A DNA stretch of 64,000 nt. Origin: Diadema setosum. Lineage: Eukaryota; Echinodermata; Echinoidea; Diadematoida; Diadematidae. The position numbers and the translations under genes were made by a program. The stretch covers positions 7,126,336 to 7,190,335 of the forward strand of contig NC_092690.1 of the NCBI RefSeq assembly GCF_964275005.1. The letters are read 5' to 3'. Below, piece after piece: positions 1 through 11,580 of this stretch (positions are counted from its first letter, which is position 1; the number at the start of each line of letters is the position of its first letter). The notes beneath the pieces are model-generated. The model worked only from the letters and a program-made list of their open reading frames with translations, ran no database searches and was not told the DNA's origin.

Positions 1-560
1 CGGTGCATCGGGCGCAACTGCTAGCAATTACTGGCAGCAACATTAGGAGAATGGCATAACGATTCAATGCGAGCGAGCAAAGCGAGCGAGCTTGAGAATT
101 TTGACATTTTACAGTCCAAAAACTCCCGTTTGTAGCTATATCTTTCGCTTTTGAAATTAAGGGGGGGCATCGGGCGCAACTGCTGGCAATTACTGGCAGC
201 AACATTAGGAGAGTGGCATAACGATTCAATGTGAGCGAGCGAAGCGAGCGAGCTTGAAAATTTTGACATTTCACAGTCCCCAAACTCCTGTTTGTAGCTA
301 TATTTATCTTTCGCTTTGGAAATTAAGGGGTGGGGGCATCGGGCGCAACTACTGGCAATTATACTGTCAGCAACATTAAGGAGAATGGCATAACGATTCA
401 ATGCGAGCGAGCGAAGCGAGCGAGCTTGAAGATTTTGACATTCTAGAGTCCAACAACTGCCGTCGTAGCTATGTTTTTCGCTTTAGAAATTAAAGGGGAG
501 GCGTACCGGGCTCAACTGCTGGATGCGAGCGAGCGAAGCGAGCGAGCTTGAAAATTTTGA
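1..560. repeat. Tandem satellite, unit about 165 bp, about 3.5 copies
   Basis: The block containing GATTCAATGCGAGCGAGC recurs near 61, 223, 395 and, shortened, 523, giving periods of about 162 and 172 bp. Each unit carries a GCGAGCGAAGCGAGC core, a conserved stretch about TTTTGACATTTTACAG and a CATCGGGCGCAACTGCTGG segment. The array runs off the left edge, so total length is unknown. An open frame that crosses it is only repeat sequence. Confidence 0.85.
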
Positions 561-599
561 CATTTTACAGTCCAAAAGCTGCCGTTTGTAGCCATATTT

Positions 600-825
600 T
601 TCCCTTTTATTCATATATATACATATTTATTTTATTTTTTTGTTTATTCATTTATTTTTATTATTGCTATTATTATTATTTTTTTTTTTTTTGGGGGGGG
701 GGGCTTTTTGGGGGGGCAAAAATGCGTTTTGCCCCCCCCCCCCATTTTTTGGATTGGGGGGGGCGGCCGCCCCCCCTGCCCCCCCCCCCCCCCTCCACTT
801 CCGGCGCCTATGGTAATAGATAAAT
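600..825. repeat. Low-complexity T-, G- and C-homopolymer tract
   Basis: AT-rich sequence passes into T, G and C homopolymer runs (about 680-795). No gene is supported; open frames here are homopolymer translations. Confidence 0.8.
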
Positions 826-1175
826 AGTGTACATTTAGTTGGACATGATTTGAATATGAAAGCAATAGATCTGTTTTAGAAATTAATCCATGATTAGTTT
901 TGCAGTTATGTTCCAGACTTTGTTCAAACCTTCTGTACAAAACTTGAACTTTACACAGGAACCAGTGATTTGTATATGATTGTGTGCTTACAATGACCCT
1001 GAACAATGGACATGACTACAATGTACCACCTTTCAGAGCTCTGCTGACTACGCTTCTAGTTTTGGCCCCAAGTCACAAGAATACTTCATTAATAATTCAT
1101 GATGGATTGCCCTGGCCACTGCTAGTCTGAATTCATGGTAAAGGGTGAAATGCATGCACATAAAAACATAAGCAC
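826..1175. repeat. Partial copy of the transposon family also found at 57.1-60.1 kb
   Basis: This stretch matches 57237-57507 with scattered differences, including the shared phrases TTTGAATATGAAAGCA and GATGGATTGCCCTGG. It then continues through the site where the 57-kb copy is interrupted by a Harbinger insertion (AAGCACATGTTTTCATG is found at 59414 on). It therefore approximates an empty site. Terminal inverted repeats were not found at this copy. Confidence 0.65.
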
Positions 1176-2828
1176 ATGTTTCAAAGAAGGAGGAGGAAGA
1201 GGAGCAAAGAAGAAGAAAAGAAGAAGAAGAAAAAAAGATTGCCTCGCGTCAGATAAGATTATTTGTAATGCAGTATTTTATTTTTAACCTGAACAGGTAT
1301 TTCGTCTTTAAGTTCCTTGGCAAAATAGAATTGTTGTTTTATTTTGCTTCTGTGAATAGTGCCTGACGCAGTGCCACTCCCAGAAATCGATGAAAGTTCA
1401 GAAACTGCTCAATGAAGTGGTATCTTTGCGAGTTAGAGCTAGCCTACATACCGTCAAACAAATCGATTTGAATAGTCGACTCTCGTGTTAAAAAATATTG
1501 TGAGTGTGTGTGTGTGTTGAGGGGGGGGGGGGTCGGAAATCCTCTCCAATTGTGCAGAGTCCGAGCGAAACAAAATGTAACAATCACCTTGGCCTCTGGT
1601 TATTTGTTCACTTCGTGCAATAGGCCATCGTAAGGTGCAATACAACAACATTGAATACTGTCCTATACTCTTGTGGTGCTCTGTTTATGGTCCAGAGCAG
1701 GGCATAGCTCATTCAGGATGTTTGACGTTATTACAAGCTGTAAAGACCCAAAAATTTAGCAACTTGTGACCACCAAGGCCAGATTATCATAAGAAAGGTT
1801 TTGTGATTAAAGACCCATTTCTCTGTCGTCTCGGATTTCAAAATTGTTACAAGAAGTTGTTTATTCAAGACGTCTAATATAATTATGTTAACATACACAA
1901 TATCGTTCGGAATCACATTTCGTATTCAAATTTGCGTTCACATCACAGCACCTCTCAAACTAAAGTCAATAAAGCCGTTATAGACTTTATCGCACAGTAG
2001 GTATCTTTTTTGTCATCTCCAAGATACCATTGATTTTAAGATACTATACTGCACATATTTTTACCATCAATAGTAAGACAAGGAATGAGTTGCGGTATTA
2101 TACCTTTCAATATTTCAACATATTACTTTTAAGCAAATATTGCACCTTTTATGAGAGCGGACGAGATGCAAATTTGTTTTTTCTTCAGACTGTCTGATAG
2201 GCATAAACTTTGAATTTATTTTTTTTTTTTTACTCAAGAGTAGATATGGGGTAATAAGTAAATGTTTATGTATAAGACAGAATTGTACTTGAATTAGGCT
2301 TTGATCATAAAAGTATTTGCATACAAGATATTACATGCCTCGAAAGATCTCTGAGGTTGAAATATTGCAGTTTCACTTGTATTCTGCTATCAATGGACGA
2401 AATTTGTATGTCGGTTCATCGACAACTGAAAAAAAAGGCGATGTCTAAAAAATGGACCCCTGACTATTCTTTCTGAATGTCATAATAAGGTGACTTGATA
2501 GCATAAAATTTTGATAGTTTATTTGAACATGACTGAAATCTATGTGCGGTATCTACACTAGCAAAAAAAAAATAACAGTCTATGAAGTTCAGGGACATAA
2601 CGTACTAAATGTTAAGTCATGTCATATACATTGAACACGCAATTGGAATTAGTCTATACATCATATGTTCTCTGCCTCGTTTCTAATAATCACTTATCTC
2701 CCAAACCATCCCGGGCTGGCCTAAATACCCTCATACCTTCACGGATACCTTAAATTCTGCTGCTCCGATCGTCAACCATTATCACTTTTGTCTTGTCTTA
2801 GCCATGATCCGAGTATTTCCCTCTGGAT
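1176..2828. other. Intergenic stretch without recognised gene
   Basis: AT-rich DNA with a GA-rich run near 1180-1245 and a short TG/G run near 1500-1533. Only short unconserved frames occur and I recognise no protein motif. Confidence 0.6.
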
Positions 2829-2829
2829 A

Positions 2830-2901
<72 letters not shown>
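2829..2901. repeat. (TC)n(AC)n compound microsatellite
   Basis: Uninterrupted TC dinucleotides are followed by AC dinucleotides. Confidence 0.95.
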
Positions 2902-2903
<2 letters not shown>

Positions 2904-3258
2904 TGTTCATCTCTTCTGCACGACGGAGACTTAGTTACGATCTGTCAGGGGTGCTTGTTTAGAACTCAATGGGCGTGTTTTCTTGTCTAGTTCGTGTAAA
3001 TGAGTTTTTGCGATTCAGTGTTTGATGTAATAGCATAACAGTGATGTAATTCATGTAATCATGTTTCTTGGAGGTAGAAGCAATCTAGAAAATAATTGTT
3101 TCTGTAGCTTTCTTCCCCTTGTTCAGGAATCTTCAAATACTTCATCAGATGTTTTTACTCTCCATGTCAATTACATACTTAAGAATTTAATTTAATGTGT
3201 ACTCCAAAATGACATCAATTTTCATATTAACAACATCATTCGAGTATCTGAATATAAA

Positions 3259-3482
3259 AACGACCCAAGTCCATGGAAGACCATTTCGAGTAAACTTAAA
3301 AAAACTTCATATCTTTTTTATTTGTCCAATACCATTCTTTTTAACTGTGATGGGAAGGCAACATCGTATATACAAATTAGAACATATATCATTATGACAA
3401 TTAACATTTACATTAATTGTGGAGAGGCCATTTTGTGTGATGGACTTGGGTCGTTCTTTGAATCATATGGACTTGGGTCGTT
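3259..3482. mobile_element. MITE with AACGACCCAAGTCC termini, first copy
   Basis: AACGACCCAAGTCC at 3259-3272 is matched by its reverse complement at 3442-3455 and again at 3469-3482, so the right end is tandemly duplicated with a 27-bp step. The termini are shared with the copies at 3554 and 55390, while the interior differs. No coding capacity. Confidence 0.65.
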
Positions 3483-3553
3483 CTTTGAATCATTGATATT
3501 CTGCTATAGAGATGAGAGAAGGACGAGAGAGGGCGCTATAATATGAATGTAAG

Positions 3554-3720
3554 AATGACCCAAGTCCTTCATTCTTACATTCATATAAGATTTAACTCAT
3601 TCATTTCAGGCACTTCCGGGGGTAATTAGGATTTATCATTTATACACAAGATGAGTCCATGCATAAGCTACAATTTCCCATGTCAAACTAAATTTGGCCA
3701 AAAATTGGACTTGGGTCGTT
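3554..3720. mobile_element. MITE with AACGACCCAAGTCC termini, 167-bp copy
   Basis: Terminal inverted repeats AATGACCCAAGTCC and GGACTTGGGTCGTT bound a 167-bp element. It is the reverse complement of the 167-bp element at 55390-55556 with few differences. Non-coding and mobilised in trans by an unknown transposase. Confidence 0.85.
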
Positions 3721-3999
3721 CAGATCTTCATTTGTATGTTTCTGTTGAAGACGAAAACAATAAATGAGTGAATAAATAAATGAAAGAACGGATGGATGAA
3801 CGAATGGGGAACTCATTAAACACTCACACTTCTGACGTAGAGTAGCGCCATTAAACTCTGTTGACTCTAATACTGTAATAGCCCCTTACAATGACGTGCG
3901 GGTGCATGCTGCCAGAAAAAAAAAAAAAAAAAAAAAAAGACTTATTTGCCAGCCTCAGAAACGAGTTTTAAAGCTAGACGCCTCTCAATGTTTCATATA

Positions 4000-4530
4000 C
4001 ACTGTAAAAACATCGGTGTTAGATTTAACACCACGGGTGTTAAATCTAACACCGATCAAACTTCAATAAAGGACCACACCCACAGGTTTTAAAAATGCAC
4101 TGTGATGGTGTTGAAAAGTGTTCACCTGACACTTCGTGGTGTTAATTTGACACTGTACCTGGTGTTATTTTGACACTGTACTGGTGTTAATTCAAAAATG
4201 ACACCACATGGTGTTGATTTGATATTTGCTGGTGTTAATATCAATGGTTTAACACCCCTCCAGCTTCAATAAGGGACCACACCAGCTGGTGTTACTTTGG
4301 TGTAAATTTATTTTCACATTTTTTCAAAAATCTAGTATTTAAATGTAAAATTCTTGATCGTCTTGTTTAAATTAAAAATCAACAAGAAGTGCAGTTACTA
4401 AGAAACTCTTCAAAAAACAGTTTAAAATTTGGAAATGACACCCGTAGGTGTTAATTTAACACCATAAATGAGCACCGAAAATTTAACACCAGCTCGGTGT
4501 TCACTATTCAACACCAGACTTTTTGCAGTG
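4000..4530. mobile_element. MITE with CACTGYAAAAA termini, copy 1
   Basis: Begins CACTGTAAAAA and ends TTTTTGCAGTG, flanked by TA on both sides. The interior is dominated by degenerate GGTGTTA/TAACACC words in both orientations, so the element can fold extensively. A second copy is at 15218-15757 in an intron of UGT B. No protein is encoded. Confidence 0.8.
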
Positions 4531-5052
4531 TACATATTATGACAAGGTCGTATAGGTTTCTTCATGCTCTCTATCTATATGCTAGTCCACATACCTGGTA
4601 ATTACGGGTATTTGAAGTCTTCTGCGTGATACCCCCAAACGTTTAAAAAATCATAGCAACGTTAATCCACATGCACTTTGAATAAGATAATAAATTTTAT
4701 TGGGCATCATGAGAATACTATTTCACCTATAGGAATATAGACATAATTTTCATTCATAATGCCGCTAAAAAAATAAACTACGAAAGATACAAAGACTTTC
4801 TTAATTGGCTGTATGATAACAGCCAAGCACAATATACACCGAGTTAGTGAAAATGAATGGTTGTATTGATACATGATTTTCATATTCGATGATAAGTCCA
4901 AATCAAAACTTACTTTGATATTTTACTGGTTTAACATGTTTAATCATAACGTAATGGAAATATTATGATGGCCATAATGAGAACAGAAGTTCGGAGTATC
5001 ATTATTGCTGTATAACATAATCTTCATTCAGTGTGGTCAGTGTCATGTTTTC

Positions 5053-5221
5053 AGTATGCAGCTGGACGCCAAAAGATCATCAAGACAGGATGATTGCAAC
5101 GAACCTTTCCTATTGTTTATACAAGCTAAACTTCTAGATAAAATGTTCCTCATGGAGAGCAAACTCCTTTCTCTGAATTGTAACTACATGCAGTTCTTTG
5201 CCAAAACCTGGTCCAAGTAAT
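5053..5221. other. Duplicated 3' flank of the UGT genes (A copy)
   Basis: This block, with phrases CAAGACAGGATGATTGCAAC and CTACATGCAGTTCT, matches blocks just past the stop codons of UGT C (28836-29025) and UGT D (37538-37605 plus 37945-38003). Here it lies 1.3 kb beyond the gene A stop because repeats, including the MITE at 6021-6274, intervene. It is probably old 3' UTR or downstream DNA copied with the gene. A 71-residue frame over it is not conserved. Confidence 0.6.
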
Positions 5222-5571
5222 ATGCTAGTTTATAAAGTGCATTCAAGTTGTAACGAAATCTTCGACACAGACAGTGGTTGTTGTTGTTTTTTTTTTTTTG
5301 GTGTATCGAACATTCATTATATAGCCGAATGAGTACAGTATACTTATGATGAAAACATGCAACCCCTGCGTGTATTGTACGTTGTTTAATAAGTACTTAT
5401 CATTCGCTGAAAAGCAATATTTAATGGGAAGCGATCACATTGATTTAGTTTAAATTTTACATTTAAGAGAAAACATTAGGGTCTTTGTGCTTTCACGCTC
5501 AGTTTCTAAATATATACTATGTATAATGAAATGTAATGCTTTTATAGGATTTGGTTGCAGTTTGTTATATG

Positions 5572-5895
5572 AGAGGTTCGTTATTCGGAATTTTCGTTCT
5601 TCCGAAAGTTTGTTAGTCTAAAAATAAAATACGGTTCGTAATTCCGAGGCTAAATTCCGAGGCTTATTAATCCGAAAATGGAAAAAAGTTCAAAATATTA
5701 GGGTTTTTTGTTTGTTTGTTTGTTTGTTTTCTACTGTTGTTTTAACGAACCATACTATATTTTCCGATTATCGTACCTTCGGAAAAACGATTGAAATAAT
5801 TTTCGAATTAACTAACCGTCGTGATAGAAAACCTAATTTCATCTTCGAATTCATGAACATTAAGAATTACAAACCTTCGGAATAACGCCACAGAT
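5572..5895. mobile_element. Degenerate inverted-repeat element with TTCGGAAT words
   Basis: The left part carries GGTTCGTTATTCGGAA and the right part TTCGGAATAACG in the opposite sense, with several related TTCCGA words between. The size and lack of coding sequence suggest a diverged MITE; the ends are uncertain. Confidence 0.45.
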
Positions 5896-6020
5896 GTTCG
5901 TAATATCAAACGATGTGAGACGCAAAGAGCGACAGCAGAGTTATTTCTGTTTAAACACACTGAAATGTGAACCTTTTTTTTTCATCCAGAGACGCTCTGT
6001 AAAACGTTCGCTCCGCTATA

Positions 6021-6274
6021 TATGAAGAGTTTGTTCGCAAAAACTGATAAGTTCATATTTGCAAAATGGAGATATTTTCGATTAAAGGTCAAGAAAAATA
6101 AAGAGAATAATAAGAATATATTTGCTTCTTTTGACCATAACTTCAAAAATGTACCTTTATATGTAGTGACCAATATGTCATTTAAAAGGTATTATTTTGT
6201 ACTCTATGACAGAGACCGTACTTCAAAATCTTCAAAAATGGACTTATCGGTTTTTGCGAACAAACTCTTCATAT
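6021..6274. mobile_element. MITE with TATGAAGAGTTTGTT termini, copy 1
   Basis: About 35-bp terminal inverted repeats start TATGAAGAGTTTGTTCGCAA and end with the complement. A second copy of nearly the same length lies at 27914-28170 in the opposite orientation. Both are downstream of UGT genes. The frames found across it are unconserved. Confidence 0.85.
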
Positions 6275-6519
6275 TTTCGCAAGCGATTAACATTACGTTA
6301 TAAGAAAGCACCCTTATTTTTTTTCTTTTGTCTATGGTGCTCCGAAATGACTTTTTCATAACGAAAAGTTCACTATAACCGTGTTTGTTATTTCTATGCA
6401 AATCTAATACTACCTACTCTAATGATGACAATTTTTAGACCTGAATTTTTAGTTCGTTTTCTTTATAACCATTTTTGTTATAACCATATTCGTTGTACAG
6501 GGAGTGCACTATTCTATCT

Positions 6520-9500
6520 TTAGTCACGTTTGGTTTTATCTCGTGAATATGCGCAACGTTTTATAAATCTATATAGACAGCGAACAATTGCGTAAATAAT
6601 GAGTAAAATGAGAAAAATGCAGGTGGTCAAAAACGCGAAGACGTCCAGCAGGCTACTCTCGACCAAAGTGAGATCTTTGTAAGAGGAGCGAATGTGATCA
6701 CCGCCATGATTCATCACGTGTTCTACCCAGAATGCAGCGCGTTCCCGGGGTGGCATCGGTCGATCACGAGAAATGGCGGACACACGCTCGACATTCTTGG
6801 CATACCTGGAAGTAAGAAGTGATGGTTACTTATTGCTGTTCCGACTGGATTCGTCATCCAATGTTTGAAAAGTTATCATAAATACTAAAAACCAACGAGC
6901 CCTTTAATTGTCCCAACCTCTCTCGCATACGCACACACAAAAAGTTCTGGCTGAAATAAACTTTAATTACACATTATTAACATAGTTTTTCATGACAAAG
7001 TACGTTTGAAGAAATCGCATATGTATTTACCGAGCTTTCTTTCATAATCAACATATTTCCAGATTTAGTATACATTGTATAATTTTCACGTGTGTGCTCG
7101 AGAACAAGTAACTCTTAATGTGACAATTGGTTTGACGTAAAACATGCCTGTTATTGTCGAGGACTTCTCTCAAAGCAGAAAGAATCGAGTCAGTAGTCAG
7201 CTTCATTTTGTCAAGAGATAATCCGATCTCCCGGGCCTTCACCCGCTCTGCTGTGTCAGGCTGATCTGCCATTAGAGGTATAACGATTGCCGGCACGCCA
7301 TGGTAGGCGAGTTCGTTGAGACCGTTGTTACCACCGTGAAACATGAAGACCCTCGTCTTATTGTGACCTGTGGAGATGTTGGAAGAAATCAATATCAAAT
7401 TTTGGTCTTTTATACGATTGGATGCAAGTCCCAATGTAGAGTTATTAAGTTGACTATTTTTTTTAATATTACACATTTAGAGGTGACCAATAGCAGAATA
7501 CATTGGAAGTTGGCAGGAAGCGGTCTTTCAAGAAAGCTGTGCGGCAACGTCTTTTCGGGAGTGATAGATGGTTTTAGCAGACATAATGATTTTTGTCAGT
7601 ACGTTCTAAAACAAGGAAGAGAAAGAGACATTCTGAATGCTCTTAACAGGCCAAGACAAAGACAAAGGGGCGTTTGACATAAACGATACGGGATGGCGCT
7701 GCATCAGCGGGCACATAGTGAAAAAAAGAAGGAAGCTGTATGAAGGAATTTGGAGACAAAAGGAGGGTATTTCATGGCAGTCGTAGGTGAAAATGGTAAA
7801 TGGTCCATCGTGACAGACGGAAATCGATGACGAAATTACCACACAGAAACCAAATGGCCAAAAATAGAAGACGAGAAACATTCGTGCATTGTAACAGAAG
7901 TGAAGTTATGCTGGTGTCAGAGTTGTATTCTTGCAGTTAGAGTTCGTTTAAAACTGTTAAAACTGTGAAATAAGGAACTAACCGAGGTATTAGACCTTTT
8001 GTATACTGCATTGCTGATATGTTCATTAAAAAAAGGAGGCAGATTCAGTTCATGACAGTGATGTAATGAAGTTCTTACAAAATTACCCCCAAAAACAATC
8101 TTTACACAATTTTTGCTCTCTCTCTGTCTATCGTCCACTTATGATTCCGTTTCCTTCAGGAACACGTGTTACATGAATAAATACAGATTCTTTACTTCGT
8201 TACTTCTGTTGAAAAATAAACAACAAAGAATCCGTGTTTTGGGTTTGGTTTTTTTTTACCAAAACATCTCATTCTTCACAATTTAGTAGTTTTCGGCAAT
8301 ATGAAAAAAAGAAAGAAAAATATTACCCAAAAGATCATTTTGTGGAATCCACGACAGAGTCTTGACATTAGGCGGTAGCGTTCTGTTGAGCGCTCCCGCA
8401 TCTTCCATATGCCATATCACTTTCTGATCCAGCTGAGCAAATGCATCAGCAAAGACTTACACAATGCCTAACTTGAGTGACATCATATCTTTGCCGAACG
8501 TAAAGTATGAACCGAGCGAGAATATGACAACCCCGTGTTCTCCAGAGCTTGACATGAAATCTTCCAGTTCCTGTCCGGAAAAAAAAGGAAGCAGAATGCT
8601 TATTAGTCATCTGAATTCAAACTTAATAGATTGCATTCAGAATACCTGACGTGCTACAATGTAAGGTGAATTTGTTAATCGATGAGAAGCTATAATAATA
8701 TGAGGTACTAAGAATGGGACAGCCGGACAGATACAAGAAGAGTGAAAAAAATAAAACCAAAAATCAAAACATAAAATAAACAGTAATTTTTGAAGTTGTT
8801 TTGAAGAGGCTTATAAACTTGGAAGTTAAACAGGTCTTGCCTTCAAAACAAAGAAATTACAAAAACTAAGTGAAATCTGAATGTTGAAAAAAAGGACGTG
8901 GATTGCTCATTACAAAGAAGAAATGTCTATGAAACATTGCTGTGTCCTCACAAGCACTAAAATAAACAAAAAGGCAACTTATTAATGTATAGAAGTACCG
9001 AAATTCACAGGGGAAGTGAGAGGAGAGGACGAGGGGAATAGTGCTAGCAAAGTTGATGAAACGGTGTACCACCTGAGGTAATGGCTTCGGAGGTCGTGCT
9101 GTAAAGCCACCGATAGGAATTATGTTTGGCGTAATATGTATTGGGAAATCGTAGGCAAAATCAGTGTTCACGAGCCACAGTATGACGTCATTCCTGATGA
9201 GGTTAAGAAGGGTCAGTCCTTTGGGGCCTAAGCCATGTTCGGCAATGAGGGCGTCATACGTTTGAAATGCAAAAGGAAACACACATCTGATGTAGAGGCC
9301 GATGACTAGAGCGTTGCAAAGTCGCTGGAAGAACTTCATGTTTTGAGGTAGACCGGAAGTCAGTTTTGTATCCGGCATGAAAGCAGGGTAGATCGGATTG
9401 CCGGAACTTAGATGAACGATGAAAGACAGAGATACCGGTGATGATCCAATCACTGGAGTAGGACCAACTTTCCTCGCAATGAGGAGCGGGCAAAGCCATA

Positions 9501-9939
9501 CTTTGTCCATTATCATCACGTCAAACTCTCCCTTCTTTAAGTTACGGATGACAGCGTCGTCTTCCAGGATGTGTTTGCAGTCTGCATGGAAACCAGGCTC
9601 TATGATTCTTTGATATTTTACCAGCTGGGTAAACCAGGAATCAAACACGAGATGCCTGATCGACTTGAATCGTTTTATCACCTCATCATTTGATCCAGAG
9701 TGATTGAAGATCACAAAGTTCAGGTCCTTGTAGAGTGGATCCTTAGCCCTGTAGCTGAATGCGTCTCCTATAAGCATTGTGACGTTATGCCCTCGCTCGA
9801 CCAGTGTCCTCCCCAATATCGCGCCGGCCATAAAGTGACTCCCCGCTCCGTACTCAGAGGAGATGAGGATATTACGCCCACTAACCGATGCGGCCAAGCC
9901 TATCATTGAAATAAGCACCTTTACTACGCCAGCAATCAT
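6520..9939 (-). pseudogene. UDP-glycosyltransferase gene A, one in-frame stop
   Basis: Four coding exons read on the minus strand: 9939-9073, 8570-8327, 7367-7148 and 6805-6520 (stop), phases 0, 1, 2, coding for 538 residues if uninterrupted. I chose the Met at 9939 because it begins the signal peptide shared with the paralogues; a further in-frame Met lies 13 codons upstream. UGTs transfer sugar from UDP-sugar to small lipophilic acceptors in the ER lumen. Visible parts are: signal peptide about 1-22; catalytic His35 in GAGSH; catalytic Asp in the DVMIMD motif; UGT signature from WIPQNDLLG through the donor pair D405-Q406; and a membrane span plus KTKRD tail, a KxKxx-type ER retrieval signal. 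Exon 2 has a TAA at 8457-8459 (residue 327) where paralogues have Gln. The exon 3 donor is GC (7146-7147) instead of GT. Everything else is open, so it is a very young pseudogene, an unusual allele or an assembly error. Confidence 0.8.
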
Positions 9940-10079
9940 GCTCGTTGAGAGCAGTTGTGGCTCAGAACTGGAATGCACATGAATGCTTGCAAATGTGAAG
10001 TTATGAAAAACCTACACGGGGACTAGTGCTGCAATCATCACTAGCTGGAGAACAGCTAAAAAAATAAAAATAAAAAATA

Positions 10080-10335
10080 ACGTTTTATGGCTGCAAGCGT
10101 TTATGGCATGATCCCGACCTGGACATCGGCGCAAACGCAAAATTTTACGACATCACAAAGGAGTCCCGTCAACTACGAGGTTATCTGGCAGTAAAAAAAA
10201 TAATAATAATAATAAAAAATAATAAGAAGAAGAAATAAGAAAAGAAACGAAAAATAACCCCAGAAAAAAGTGTTACCTTTGAGACTTTGTGCCAATAAGA
10301 CCTGCGTGTCAATACCTCATAAAAGTTTCCAACTG
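10080..10335 (-). promoter_or_regulatory. Probable promoter region of UGT A
   Basis: About 345 bp upstream of the start codon lies CAAAGTCTC (minus strand, 10281-10289), close to the HNF4-type core CAAAGTCCA. An ATTGG (CCAAT box) adjoins it at 10292-10296. Two CCATAAA words, TATA-like or Caudal-like, lie at about 10083-10103. The whole 60-bp block aligns with the same region upstream of UGT B and in part C. Factor identity is inference. Confidence 0.45.
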
Positions 10336-10363
10336 TTCGTTTACCATGATAGCCCAAGTATAT

Positions 10364-11066
10364 ATGTGACCCTGCATCACAAAACGAACAAAAAGTCGCC
10401 AGATATGGGTCTTTAGATAAGGGCAGATTCTGAAAGAGGAGACTCTAAGCTTTAAAATGATGTATAACTCAACTCAAATGGACTCCATTAACCTGTCTAA
10501 ATACTGGAAAGAAAGCACACACTCTGGGAAAGTGTGAACTGAGAAAAGAAGATCTGAAGTAAAGGGTCTATTCAAGTGTTTAATCTTTACCAAGCCGTGC
10601 TAGCTGTGTGATGAAAGGGACAAAACACAGGATGTAAACCACTGGAGTAACAACAATGAAGGAATTGTCAAATTAAGCTGAAATTAGGCATGCTCTATTA
10701 ACACATTCTGTGCGTGATTAATGTTAACTTTCAAGGCAGAGCTTTATCCATTCAAAAGTTATTAGACTTGAAAGTGAGGAGTGTGCAAACGATTTCAAGA
10801 AATGAAAGGGGCCTCTAAGACACACCTGATCATTCTACTCTCCCCCCCCCCCAAAAAAAAAAAAGTTTAGTAGAAAAACTGCTGAAAACACACTTTCCCA
10901 TTCATGTTATGATTCCAAACCAAAGAATAATGTAGAAGAAGAAAAGCTTTTTCAGAAAATATGAAAAACTCAACATTGACCCGGTTGACCCATTCCATCT
11001 TTTTTGAGTCATCACATAAAATCGAGGGCTGCGTCTTTTTGTTTGTTTTGTGGTGCATGGTCACAT
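10364..11066. mobile_element. MITE/DNA element with TGTGACC termini, about 0.7 kb
   Basis: Starts TGTGACCCTGCATCAC and ends with the complement GGTGCATGGTCACA. Subterminal AAAAAGTCGC-type words also match in inverse. The same family forms the palindrome at 25197-26568 and the partial copies near 16.9-17.5 kb and 36465-37076. Encodes no recognisable transposase. It sits in the upstream flank of UGT A and is absent from the equivalent flank of UGT B. Confidence 0.85.
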
Positions 11067-11580
11067 AGGGCTACAAACCTTAAGTAAAATAGGAAAATGT
11101 ATTTACAAATACCAAATAGACAAATTTACTTATTTACCCTTCAAAAAAGTTAAGATATCCGATTTTGAATAATATTTATCTCTTATCTCAGTAATAATCG
11201 ACACGTCCCGGGTAACCACAAAAATATTATTGTTACATTTTCTACGAAATGATACCATACTTGTGACGATTGTGACTCTAAAACACAAAGGTACCACAGT
11301 GCTTTCATCAGTAGGGTATAAGGTCAAAATTAACAAAAAAATAATAATTAAAAAATACAAAATAACCTCATTACATTTGTAGGTGACTCATTTTTTTCTT
11401 CGTATTGATGAGTGAGTTTTCAAATGTTGCTTTGTGTTTTAACATCAATATTTAGGGCCTGCGTAAAGACTTTCATGGTGAGGGAGAATTATGGTACATA
11501 TTTACTCCTAGAAAAAGAATATAAAACCGAAACCTTTGGAAATTCATGAATATTGTTTCTAAATTGTTTTTAACATTTTT
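11067..11580. other. Upstream flank of UGT A homologous to that of UGT B
   Basis: Phrases such as TCTCAGTAATAATCGACA, CAGTGCTTTCATC and CGAAACCTTTGGAAATTCAT are shared with 20930-21705 in the same order. No coding potential is seen; this is duplicated spacer DNA. Confidence 0.7.

Noticed and set aside
21-401. 126-residue frame with repeated SKFSSSLA words
   Set aside because: The repetition comes from the satellite unit, and the frame breaks at its boundary.
8445-8465. New GTAAGT in UGT A exon 2 as a rescue splice donor
   Set aside because: Joining from there to exon 3 shifts the frame and gives an early stop, so it would not restore a UGT.
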